Positions 24,201 through 32,500 of a stretch of 64,000 bases of DNA are shown here, in pieces. Source of the DNA: Ciona savignyi (lineage: Eukaryota; Chordata; Ascidiacea; Phlebobranchia; Cionidae); contig CH003412.1 of the NCBI GenBank assembly GCA_000149265.1, forward strand, positions 2,492,140-2,556,139, in the 5' to 3' direction. The translations under genes and the position numbers were made by a program. Below the pieces are notes generated by a model. It did not search any database. It saw only the letters and a list, made by a program, of their open reading frames with translations, and had not been told where the DNA came from. Position 1 is the first letter of the stretch. The number at the start of each line of letters is the position of its first letter.

Positions 24201-27200
24201 TTGCTTATCCATGCCATTACTGGTGCAATTGTGGTGCTTTGTGGCATGTCTGACCAACTTGACCGCTATATCCCAATTCCATGATAGCTCAGGGCGCTGG
24301 AGTAATGTGCCTTCTATGGCCTAAATTCCTGGTCCCGGTGGCTACTGTGGACCCGCCCATATTAATGGAATGTCTGGTATCATTAAAATGCTTACCCTAT
24401 TTCATCCTTAAAACCATGACTGAGCATGAGTGCATATGAGGCCTTTTTGTCTGGCTTACCTTTTAGCTTGCTGGGTATAAGTAATCCAACGTCCAGACTG
24501 TGTAATATCTCAAACAAAGAGGCAGCGATAGATGATTTCACCCATATCTGCCACCCAGGAAACCCTCGAAATGTGCAGTCGAGAGACCGAGTTCAAATCC
24601 CTTCTTCAATCGTTATGTTATTTCCATGCCGTGCTGTCCGAGAGAAAGAAATTCGGTCCTCAAGGGTGGAACCGGCCGTACCCGTTTAACGTGGGTGACC
24701 TTACCATCTCTGTCAACGTGCTGTTCAACTATCTGGAAGCCAATAGCAAGGTAAGGTTGGTTCCTACATTTTAATACATTATTCTGTACGGTAACGACTA
24801 CGGGCGCCAAAACTGCTTGGTCAAATATGCTTCTGATGTTGTTATTGATTTGATTGCTATATTCGATTTGTGGGTACCAGAGGTGTTATTTTGATTCTGT
24901 ACTCCTGGCACCCCTAATTGTGTGACTATTATAGGAGATTATTACCTTTCCCTTAGAATCTATGTCCAGATAATTAGCTTTCTTGGTTGCACATTTGACC
25001 ATCAGCGGAAAGCTCGCAAGCTATTCACTTGTGTTCTTAGTCAAGTCCTTACACGAATTAAGCTTGAACGCAGTAGTTTAATGGTTGAATGTGTGACTAT
25101 TATAGGAGATTATTACCTTTCCCTTAGAATCTATGTCCAGATAATTAGCTTTCTTGGTTGCACATTTGACCATCAGCGGAAAGCTCGCAAGCTATTCACT
25201 TGTGTTCTTAATCAAGTCACTACACGAATTAAGCTTGAACGCAGTAGTTTAATGGATAAACTAAAACTTTGAGCAATTTCTCAATCGTATCACACTGCAA
25301 GAGCTTTTATAAGCTGAAAGTGGGTATTAGGTAATCCTAATACAACACCCACTATGGCGATACCTTCCAACACCACTCATGGTGAGACAAACCCCAGGTT
25401 CCTTGGAACGATTTGCGCTACTTGTTCTGTGAGATCATGTACGGAGGCCACATCACTGATGATTGGGACCGCAAGCTCTGCAAGACATACCTCGAGGTCT
25501 ACATGCATCCTGACCAACTGGAGGGGGAGTTGTTGCTTGCACCTGGCTACCCAGTGCCGCCCAACATGGATTATAAGGTGACAACTCATTCATAGTGGCT
25601 GTTTTGAAAGCTATTGTATTGAGTTGTGTCGCCATTTTAACCACATGTTTATTTATAGTCTGCCACAATGTCAAACAACGCTGTGTATGTAAGAAAAGCA
25701 ACTTTGAGTGTAAACTTATGTGTTGCTGAATGTTTAATGTGATTTATTCTTGTTCATTGTGCTGGTATAAAACACGTCTGGTGATAAGAACATCATGGGT
25801 TAGAAACTTGGTAAAATATCCAAGCTTTTATGGTTTTAACATTTGCTTTTATGTCATTTAATAAATACATTATGCCGCATTGTTACTTGAAATAATTTAA
25901 TGGGCCACAGAACCTATCAATTCGATGGGCCGCAGAGTCTTATAGTTATATATAATCCTGTATTTCTGGTGCTTCCGAGCTATAGCCTACTATTACTGTG
26001 TCCCTAAAAACTGACTGATACATTTTAATTAGGCTAAGATTCAAAGTTCAAAATACTACTTGGAGTGAAAATGACTAGCGGGCCTCAGGTTGGACATCCC
26101 AAGTCTAATATATTTGGACTCCACTCCGCAGGGTTACCATGAATACATCGACGAGGTGCTTCCCCCCGAGAGCCCCTACCTGTATGGGTTGCACCCGAAC
26201 GCTGAGATTGGGGTGTTAACCACCACCTCTGAGAATCTCTTCCGCACTCTTCTGGAGATGCAACCCAAGGACGCAGCTGGTGCTGGGGGTGGTGGGGCTA
26301 CCAGGGAGGAAAAGGTGGGTGATATCGGGGGTTGATACCATGCGGGTGTGGGGGTCTCATTGGTGGAGTTTTGGACTGTGAGCCACGTTAAGGAATTAAG
26401 TTACATCGTATCAATATAAAAACGAATTTATATCTGAAATTTGAATCACTTTTGATTTTTTTACCCCCGACCTCTTGACTTTTTAACCCCGACAATTTTT
26501 GGATTTTGACCCAACCACTTTTTAGCTGTTTACCCCCAACAGGTGAAAGCGCTGCTGGATGAGATACTGGAGAAGCTTCCGGAAGAGTTCAACATCGTGG
26601 AGCTGCTCTCCAAAGTGGAGGATCGAACCCCTTACATCGTGGTCGCCTTCCAGGAATGTGAGAGAATGAATATTCTCACCAAGGAGTTGAGACAATCTCT
26701 TAAACAACTCGACTTGGGGTTGAAGGTGAGTTAGTTGATCATGTTGTGCAGATTTCTTGCTTTGGACTTTTGTTTCTTCACAGTAGTTTAGTTTAGTTTT
26801 TGTTTCCATGATGAAAACACGAATCATGACATTTGTTAAAAATTTAGAAAACGGAAAATGACAGTCGTTAAAACACGTCTAAAATTTAATCAATTATTAA
26901 GTTTTGGTATATTTAGACGTGGTCGCCAAACCCACCCCAACCTTCTCAGTAAGAAGAATTATTATTAATAACTGGAGCTAAAATAAACGACCAAACCACA
27001 GTAGTTAAACCATTAAATCTGATAATTATTAATTATTTGGTAGGAGCTATTACAGTGTGCTTTGTATGACAGAGACGTTAGTAATATTTAGTTTGTATTT
27101 TACATGTAGTGTGTTCAGGCGATGTTCGTCAAATACTTAGCAGACGGCAATGGTTAGTTGCGATCACCTAACCTTCCAACTTAGATACGCCACAGCCTTC

Positions 27201-29043
27201 CAGGAATGACAACCAACATGATGTATTTGCACACTAGGGGGAGCTGACCATCACATCGGATATGGAGGAGCTAGAGAGCGCCATGTTCTTCGACAGTGTT
27301 CCCGAGTCGTGGACCAAGCGCGCGTATCCTTCCATGTTCGGACTCACAGCCTGGTTTGCTGACCTGTTGATTAGAATCAAGGTCGGTTGATTGTGGTTGC
27401 ATGGAAGCTTGTTAATGGCCATGGGGATGGGAAATTGCATGGGAAGTTGTAACATTTTAATGGAACTTATTGTATTACCACACCTAATCAAGTAACGGGC
27501 ATGACAACATTTCTGGTTCCGGTGTTTTACCATTGATTCACCTTTACTAATGCAATTAGTACAGTTGAATCACTGAACCCCCTACGTACCAGAAATATAG
27601 AATGACCCCACCAGCAAATTTAGTATGTATGACCTCCACAAATACAGTACAATCCCCCAAATACATAATGTAACCCAAAATGAACCTCCTTTAGGAGCTG
27701 GAATCCTGGACTGCTGACTTCCAGCTTCCGAACGTGGTGTGGCTGGGTGGTTTGTTCAACCCGCAGTCGTTCCTTACCGCCATCATGCAATCCATGGCTC
27801 GGAAGAATGAGTGGCCGCTCGACAAGATGTGTCTTCAGTGCGATGCCACCAAGAAGAACAAGGAGGACTTCAACAGCCCACCCAGAGAGGGATCCTATAT
27901 ACATGGGCTCTTCATGGAAGGTGGGTGCGATGTGGTGGCTATTTACCTTCACGTGGTCACAGATTGCGTACTTACTTTATGCTTGTTGTCTGGATGGTGT
28001 AACTGTTATGATGTGATTTTGTAAAATAATTGTGTCTTTCATCGGATGTTAGTGGTAATTAATGCAAATTACCACATGTGGTCTTCTAGTGCAGTGTTCC
28101 TCAAACTTTTTTCACTCGGGGCGCACTCAGAAACTTACTAAATTTGACGGCACATTATAGTCAAATATGTAAAATGGGAGTTAAGTACACCTGGCGTTGT
28201 CATGCGGCACAGTAGTATGCCATGGAACACTGGTTGCGAAGCACCGTTCTAGTGTTTGGAACAATGTTTGTTCATATAATTACCAGCATTTTAAGTTAAT
28301 ATTAAATTCTTTGTTCTATTATAATGGCTGGTTATTATTTATAACCTTAGTTGTTGTCCAGCTAGTCAATTGGTAGCTTGTCATACTACAAGAGGGTTAA
28401 GGATCAAAACCAGCCACCAGCTTGTGTCCTTGGACAACACACTTGGGAAAGTTGTTAAATTGATTTATGGATTGGACAATAACTATACCAATATCCCACA
28501 ATTATACCGCACTGCAACAGCTCCAGTCACCTCATGTTGTGCTTAAACTTATGTGATGGCTCCTATTATAATGCCCATGATTTTGTGTGTGAAAACTTGG
28601 AAAAAAAGCGTAATGGAACTAAAAACTAAAATAAAGATTAGCATTAGAGTTGGTGTTGAGGTTTGAGCAATGTGTTGGCAGCAGGGATAAATTATTCCCC
28701 CCTCAGTATTTCCTTTTTAACTCAAGGTAAACATGTCGGATTTAGTTTTTGAGTTTTAAGTGATTCCTAAACCACCTGTCCTCTCCACCCACCAGGTGCT
28801 CGATGGGATGTGCAGAGTGGTCTGATGGCTGAATCGAGGTTGAAGGAACTGACACCAGCCATGCCGGTCATGTTCATCAAGGCCATCCCTGTCGACCGAC
28901 AGGAGACCAAGAACATCTACGAATGCCCCGTGTATAAGAACAAGTCACGTGGACCCACCTACGTCTGGACCTTCAACTTGAAGACGAAGGAAAAATCCTC
29001 AAAATGGATTCTCGCCGGAGTTGCCTTGCTGCTGCAAGTTTAA
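287..29043 (+). CDS. DNAH9-like: Axonemal dynein heavy chain, outer-arm beta type (3' part of gene, 44 exons)
   Basis: This is the motor half of an axonemal dynein heavy chain, the ATPase that slides microtubules in cilia and flagella. I joined 44 exons by eye. All have AG/GT borders and compatible phases and give 2363 residues ending ...AGVALLLQV and TAA at 29041-29043; family members have about 4500 residues. P-loops are visible for AAA2 (GNAGTGKT, residues 31-38 of this fragment), AAA3 (GNAGAGKT, 358-365) and AAA4 (GVGGSGKQ, 703-710). They are followed by the coiled-coil stalk with its microtubule-binding tip, AAA5, AAA6 and the C-terminal domain. AAA1, linker and tail lie before base 1. 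Phrases such as [14 protein letters not shown] and [11 protein letters not shown], and the C-terminus, place it with DNAH9/DNAH11/DNAH17. Which of the three is not settled by eye. Introns are mostly 0.3-1 kb and carry many repeats. Confidence 0.97.
1420..1694. mobile_element. hAT-type MITE next to a dynein splice donor
   Basis: A 259-bp element (1428-1686) starts CAGAGCCATGGCACACTACT and ends GGTTGCAAAGCACTG. It is flanked by an imperfect 8-bp duplication, CTGTAAAC/CTGTAAGC. Its interior (TTTGACTACAATGTGACGTC, then CGAGTGAAAAAAGGTT) matches the element at 28092-28246 read on the - strand, which supports one family. It begins 18 bp after the exon donor at 1410. Confidence 0.7.
1772..2096. mobile_element. 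hAT-like MITE
   Basis: An element of about 309 bp (1780-2088) runs from CAGGCATGTGCAAAA to GTTGCCCACCACTA. Flanks AGCTAGAT and AGCTAGAG share 7 of 8 bases, as expected for a hAT target-site duplication. Both ends carry GGCC-rich subterminal motifs (CTGGCCCGC, CTGGCCTGC). It lies in the intron before exon 2126. Confidence 0.55.
2897..3190 (+). repeat. tRNA-like SINE, family 1, near full length
   Basis: The head GGTTAGTCTGGTGGTTAAG (A-box-like) and GGTTGCAGGTGCGAAACTGG (B-box-like) are followed by the body TGTATCCTTGGGCAAGGCAC and the tail GATAAACATCAATAGCTTAT ending in CCTATC. It has a private tandem duplication of GGTAACCCGAC within the body. Confidence 0.75.
4469..4620 (+). repeat. Tandem duplication of a second SINE-type head (76 bp x 2)
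   Basis: Copies at 4469-4545 and 4546-4620 differ by a few substitutions and a 3-base gap. Each contains TTAGCTCAAATGAG, which fits the RNA polymerase III A box (TRGYNNARNNG), and GGTGGTGGGATGAAAACCAG, near the B box. The duplication starts 13 bp after the dynein exon ending at 4455. Confidence 0.7.
4911..5075 (+). repeat. SINE family 2 copy
   Basis: GGTGGTGGGGTCGAAATCAG (a B-box match, GGTCGAAATC) is followed by TTTGGGCAAGGTAC and the family-1-like tail region CAATAGCTCTGGTAACATGG. Related heads occur near 8130, 28390, 46535 and 62475. Confidence 0.6.
6199..6312 (-). repeat. SINE family 1, degenerate 3' part
   Basis: The inverted tail and body include GCAATCGTGAGC and CCGGAGCTATTGCAGTGTGT. 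The head is missing, so this is a 5'-truncated or decayed copy in a dynein intron. Confidence 0.55.
8189..8397 (-). repeat. SINE family 1, 5'-truncated, inverted
   Basis: The tail GGATAGGATTAGC and body (GGCAATCGTTAGATCACCTA, CGTTCCTTCTATTTAG) are on the - strand. Just upstream, at about 8115-8165, lies a + strand head fragment with GTGGGATCGAAACCAGGTAC. The two halves therefore face each other. Confidence 0.65.
9435..9546 (+). repeat. 56-bp tandem duplication
   Basis: AGAACTATATCCTTTATTG begins at 9435 and again at 9491. The two units share ATGATGTA, CATT and AAAAGCT blocks. It lies in the intron just before the exon at 9567. Confidence 0.75.
10367..10645. repeat. Inverted minisatellite, about 14-16 bp unit
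   Basis: The left arm (10367 to about 10463) repeats CAACTGAACCCCTTA. The right arm (about 10464-10645) repeats the complement, AAGGGGTTCAGTTGTA. About seven left units and ten or more right units are visible, so transcribed RNA could fold back. It lies in the dynein intron 10342-11215. Confidence 0.85.
10700..11008 (-). repeat. SINE family 1, degenerate full-length copy
   Basis: The order tail, body, head is readable on the - strand: GGATATTCATG, CGGAGCTATTGCAGTGTGTT, GTGCCTTGCCCAAGGACGCA and a worn head at 10940-11008. It adjoins the inverted minisatellite in the same intron. Confidence 0.65.
12759..12834 (+). repeat. Short tandem repeat, about 27-bp unit x 3
   Basis: ATATATTACATT(A/G)AG followed by a TCTC(C/G)C(A/G)G block occurs three times in the intron after exon 12516-12671. 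A 26-bp duplication (GAATGCTCATGTTTATT) also lies just upstream at 12687-12728. Confidence 0.65.
13057..13316 (+). repeat. SINE family 1, old copy
   Basis: The head (GTTGGTTAGTGTC), body (GGTTGTGTGTAGGGGC) and tail (GATAAAACATGAATATCCTA) are recognisable with many substitutions. Confidence 0.6.
14050..14321 (+). repeat. SINE family 1, good copy
   Basis: The head contains AATCGAAAGGTTGCAGGTGC. The body TTACTGGGTTCTACCAAATT and the tail AACATGAATATCCTATCCTT are both present. It lies in the dynein intron before exon 14464, inside the stalk-coding segment. Confidence 0.75.
16378..16655 (-). repeat. SINE family 1, good copy, inverted
   Basis: The tail GGATATTCATGTTTATCCCC, body and head (CAGTTTCGCACCTGCAAAC) are complete on the - strand. 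A + strand body fragment (TTGTGTCCTTGGGCAATGCA, about 16243-16310) lies just before it in opposite orientation. Confidence 0.75.
18238..18358 (-). repeat. SINE family 1, 5'-truncated
   Basis: Only the 3' 115-120 bp is present, from GATAGGATATTCATG to GAGCTATTGCAGTGAGTTG. It is very close in sequence to the same part of the 16378 and 61395 copies. 5' truncation is expected of target-primed reverse transcription. Confidence 0.7.
19078..19143 (+). repeat. 21-bp unit repeated three times before a splice acceptor
   Basis: CTAGTTTAAAGTGGTGACC recurs with an exact period of 21 bp. It ends 22 bp before the dynein exon start at 19166 and so sits in the branch-point or polypyrimidine zone. Confidence 0.85.
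20512..24107 (+). other. Dynein AAA6 module (exons 20512-20682, 21086-21208, 22072-22265, 22671-22850, 23252-23348, 23880-24107)
   Basis: Six exons encode AAA6. Recognisable are the [16 protein letters not shown] helix, [12 protein letters not shown], the [13 protein letters not shown] strand and the [20 protein letters not shown] block, followed by [19 protein letters not shown]. The [20 protein letters not shown] sequence follows in the last exon. AAA6 does not hydrolyse ATP in known dyneins and no P-loop is seen. The intron 21209-22071 contains a hAT-like element (21268-21474) and a duplicated acceptor with a decoy exon start at 21980. Confidence 0.92.
21268..21474. mobile_element. hAT-like element remnant
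   Basis: The ends CAGGGCTGGGCAACTTCT and GTTGCTTATGCCTG are imperfect inverted repeats of the hAT type. GGGCCAGA motifs occur inside and there is a short internal duplication (CCTTGGTGGGCCAGA twice). No target duplication is visible, so one end may be lost or mutated. Confidence 0.5.
24920..25255 (+). repeat. 171-bp tandem duplication
   Basis: Units 24920-25090 and 25091-25255 are almost identical (GTGTGACTATTATAGGAG starts both). They differ only near TCAAGTCCTT/TCAAGTCACT and at the ends. The period is a multiple of three, which keeps a 116-codon frame open across both units. It lies in the dynein intron 24751-25397. Confidence 0.9.
28084..28254. mobile_element. hAT-type MITE with perfect 8-bp target duplication
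   Basis: A 155-bp element (28092-28246) begins CAGTGTTCCTCAAAC and ends GGTTGCGAAGCACCG. These ends are inverted repeats matching at 10 of 15 positions. The element is flanked on both sides by TTCTAGTG (28084-28091 and 28247-28254), a perfect 8-bp duplication. It lies in the last dynein intron, is non-coding, and is related to the element at 1428-1686. Confidence 0.85.
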
Positions 29044-29157
29044 CAACACTTTTCTTGAAACTTTTTAGGTTTAGTTGATTCGGTTACTTTTTCACTTCTG
29101 GCTACCCAAGCACTGTGCATTTTGCTTAAACTATATTTAAACCCTTGTTTTGCTTTA

Positions 29158-29163
29158 AATAAA
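29158..29163 (+). terminator. Polyadenylation signal of the dynein gene
   Basis: A canonical AATAAA hexamer lies about 115 bp after the dynein stop codon in an AT-rich tract. No cDNA evidence is available here, so the cleavage site itself is inferred to lie within the next 30 bp. Confidence 0.7.
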
Positions 29164-29476
29164 CTTTTTGGAAAGAACATTTTTCCATTGCTGTTAAGTG
29201 TATAGTGTGCGATGAGAGTTCGGTAGATTGGAGCTCAGTCAGTCAGTTTTGACATTTACAGGCAAACAACACAGGAGATTTGGGTTTTAAACTGATTTGG
29301 CTTTAACAATGTTGTTTATTTAGATTATCTTTACAATCTGCTCCAAAATCTAATTTAAAAACATGGTTGTCTGGATAAAATCCAATAGAGTTCGAACAGA
29401 TAAGGAGATGAACCACTGATTCGAACAGATTAAGATCAATGATCTAATCAATTCAACAAAACAAGTAAAATTGAAT

Positions 29477-29482
29477 TTTATT
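29477..29482 (-). terminator. Polyadenylation signal of NELFCD
   Basis: TTTATT on the + strand reads AATAAA on the - strand, about 90 bp past the NELFCD stop codon at 29572-29574. The distance is typical for a short 3' UTR. Confidence 0.65.
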
Positions 29483-29571
29483 CAACGATATCTTGCAACA
29501 TCTGCATTCTGCATCTTGTACAACCCTCGCTTGGAGATTTATCTTGGTCTATGATGTCATTATCAGCACTA

Positions 29572-32500
29572 TCACGTCACCATTATGAAGTTGGTCTTGC
29601 AGTGGACTGAAGATAATTGCAATGTTAGAACAAGATTTAACATCATTGATATCGATATACCAAAATACATTACAAAGGGCAGGTACACAGTGACATACTG
29701 GCACAAAGAATGATAAATAAAACACCTATCACTTCAGAACAAACTTTTTATTATAGATCAGGAAAATTATTTGAAGTCTGACACTGCACATAAAACTACA
29801 TCATTTATTCCGTGGGCCGATTTTTCGAATTAAAAAAAAAATTTGCCATCCTATGACACACCCTAGTCTGACAGTACCATAAAGCCATTGAAGATAGTAA
29901 ATAATTTGAACTATTCTATTAAAAAGTTTAAACACAAGTATTGTAAGGAAGCACTGTGCCCAGAGCAACAGTTGGTTTTGCTGTATGTTTTGCAAACGAT
30001 TGTTGCACCAAAATACATTACTGTAATTTACCAAAACTAAATACAAGTGGAGCAAACTTAATAAAGCAATTCGGTTACACAAAATGATACACCAAACACA
30101 CACAGAGCACCACCAACCTATAAAATCCGACACGGCATCGTTTCCATCCTCGTTACGAAGCGATCCTGTGATGCTCTCGTTCTCAATGATCGGAAGGAAC
30201 ATGTGAACAAAATCCGATGTGTACGGTGGACATATTATGTCCAACACCTGCCATGAAGAATGGTTAGGTTTTATCAGCGGGGGATGGAATTCGGGGGTTG
30301 TTATCACATAATTATCGGATTACCTCATGTCTATAGTCTAGTTGGCGGATATATTGCAGTGGTAAATATAATGGGGACATTGCTACTGTTTCAGTTTACC
30401 TAGGTAAACCACTTGGATTAGCCAACGTCACCTAAGGTACCTTACACAGTCACAACCAACTAGTAAGCAGATGGGTGAAATTCATTAACTATAGGCTGAT
30501 GGTCGACACTAGTCAACCCGACAATTGAAATATTGCAATCGACTTCGTATTTTTGTTCAAACCCCCCAAAAAATTTAAAAAAAGCGAGTCTATCAAGCAG
30601 TCGGCACAAATCAACAAACCTCGGTGACGAAATGTCGGATGAGTGATACATCGGTGTCTTCTTTATCAGTGCACTCCCTGATGTAAGAGATGACTGGCAT
30701 CACACAACCTCTGCTCATAAGGTGGACCTGGTGGGTGAAGTACAGGTATCAATAAACTTACATTTCAACCACCTTAACCACAGACAGAAAGTTAGGAAGA
30801 TCACAGGTTTAAATCGCACACTTGCATTAATAGTTGATTCCCCTTATATTGGCTAACATTCTGCTTTTTAATCACAAATTAATATTTTTGATTCCTATCA
30901 TCACATGAAGGATAAAAGTGTCAGGCAAACCATAAGTTCATTGTGCGAAAAAAAAATTATGTCTCAAACTTTGTATCTAAAAAAACAACAGATTGCAGCG
31001 CTTAACATACGAACAATTTTGGAAGCAAGGGTGGAAATCTCAAACTGGTGTGCAAATTAATCTGGATTTTCACATTCATCTTGGTGAAAGTTTTTATGCG
31101 TTTTTCATTGTGGCATAGGACAACTTGGCAAAAAAGGGTGGTGGGAGAATACTTAATGCTGTCAAATCAATTTTGTTCAGCTGTTTTAAGAGACACTGAA
31201 GAAAGTAACAAGGCATCAAATAAATGTAGAAATAGATTAATTTTTATGCCACCTTGAACTTTCCACCAATACTTTCTAGTTTCTCTACATACTTAACACT
31301 GGGATATGTGAAGAGCACAGGGCCAAAAATTCATCAAATTTCAGACAAGTAAAAATTTATTCGTGTGTGGAAGCTCACACAAGTAAATCGTAACACAAGT
31401 AAATCGTAACGCGAGTAAACATGGCTCGCAACTGTGGTTTGTATGACATAATTGTTTAAAACTGGTATTATAACCATTTGGCATTATGATTTTTTTTGCA
31501 AGAGTAAATTTTTACTCACATGGCATGGGAGCAAACACGCGAGTGTTACTCAAGATACTTGCGCAAATTTTTGTCCCTGAGAGCAACTCACCATCCGGTC
31601 CAAGACGGTTTTCTTTAGTTCCAACTGAACCAGAGTGTCGAGGTCGGAGAAAGCAAGTTCAAACAAGTTGATCAGAAGTTTCAACACTTCCTGGTGGAGC
31701 AGGACGTGGCACGACACAATCTGTGAGGAGGGGAGGGTGAATAGGTGTTCGGAGCTAAGTAAATGCATATTGGTTAAGGACAGGGTTAAACGCGTTTTTA
31801 AATACAGCCGTTACTATGCAATACATCATAAGGATACAATTCAACATTATATGATGTGTTTGGTAAACATGACATCTTATTGTGTTGGGCTTGGTGTGCA
31901 TTTTTGTGTGGTTTAAGTAAATAGGTTTGGGGGGTTTACTCAGCGGAAGTAACATATGCTCGTCCGACCGGTTAGTATGGCGGTTTAGTGTGTGATTTTT
32001 TAATCTAAAGGTTGCAGGTGCGAAACTGGTCGTTATCTCGTTGGTTGTGTCCTTGGGCAAGGCACTTTTCTGACATTGCCTGGATATTAGGATATTCATG
32101 TTTATCCCCATGAATGGGAAAACCAATGGGGTTAACACATGGGCAATCGTCAGATCACCTCACGCCCACCGTCGGGTTACCGGAGCTAGTGCAGTGTGTT
32201 GAGACCACATAACCCCCGTGGGCCGTGACTACAGCATGTTGGCCTCAGCTACAAGCATCATCACCTCGTCCAACAGCAGGAGATGCAGAGGTGTGTGATC
32301 CATCTGCTTCTCAAAGTATGTGGAGTCCGACACAATTTGCTCGACCCACTTCAACACCCCCGTCGCTACAACTGGGTACCTGGGGTCAAAAATCAATTGT
32401 TACCCCCTTTTTACTGTACATTATACATTTTTAAAAAAAGTAATTTTTTTAAAGAATATTTTAATTCCGACGTCTAATGTTTGACTGTAGTTATTCTCGT

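Larger units (their letters stand above)
24559..29043 (+). other. Dynein C-terminal domain (exons 24559-24750, 25398-25577, 26132-26314, 26543-26725, 27238-27381, 27695-27920, 28796-29043)
   Basis: Seven exons form the C-terminal region: [17 protein letters not shown], then [30 protein letters not shown] and [19 protein letters not shown]. The last exon carries the [20 protein letters not shown] strand and the terminal AGVALLLQV. Exon 26132-26314 ends in a glycine-rich loop, [14 protein letters not shown]. Family members have an extended, poorly conserved loop here. The phase-1 intron before 28796 splits a glycine codon and contains a MITE. Confidence 0.94.
29044..29571. other. Convergent spacer between dynein and NELFCD
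   Basis: The two genes end tail-to-tail with 528 bp between stop codons. Both 3' UTRs must fit here. The dynein signal is at 29158 and a - strand AATAAA is at 29477-29482. No open frame with family similarity is visible. Confidence 0.75.

Noticed and set aside
23777..24247. 156-codon - strand frame
   Set aside because: Antisense of the dynein exon 23880-24107.
29801..30307. 168-codon - strand frame as one gene
   Set aside because: Only 30118-30247 is coding, as a NELFCD exon; the frame then runs into the intron. The true last exon is 29572-29606.
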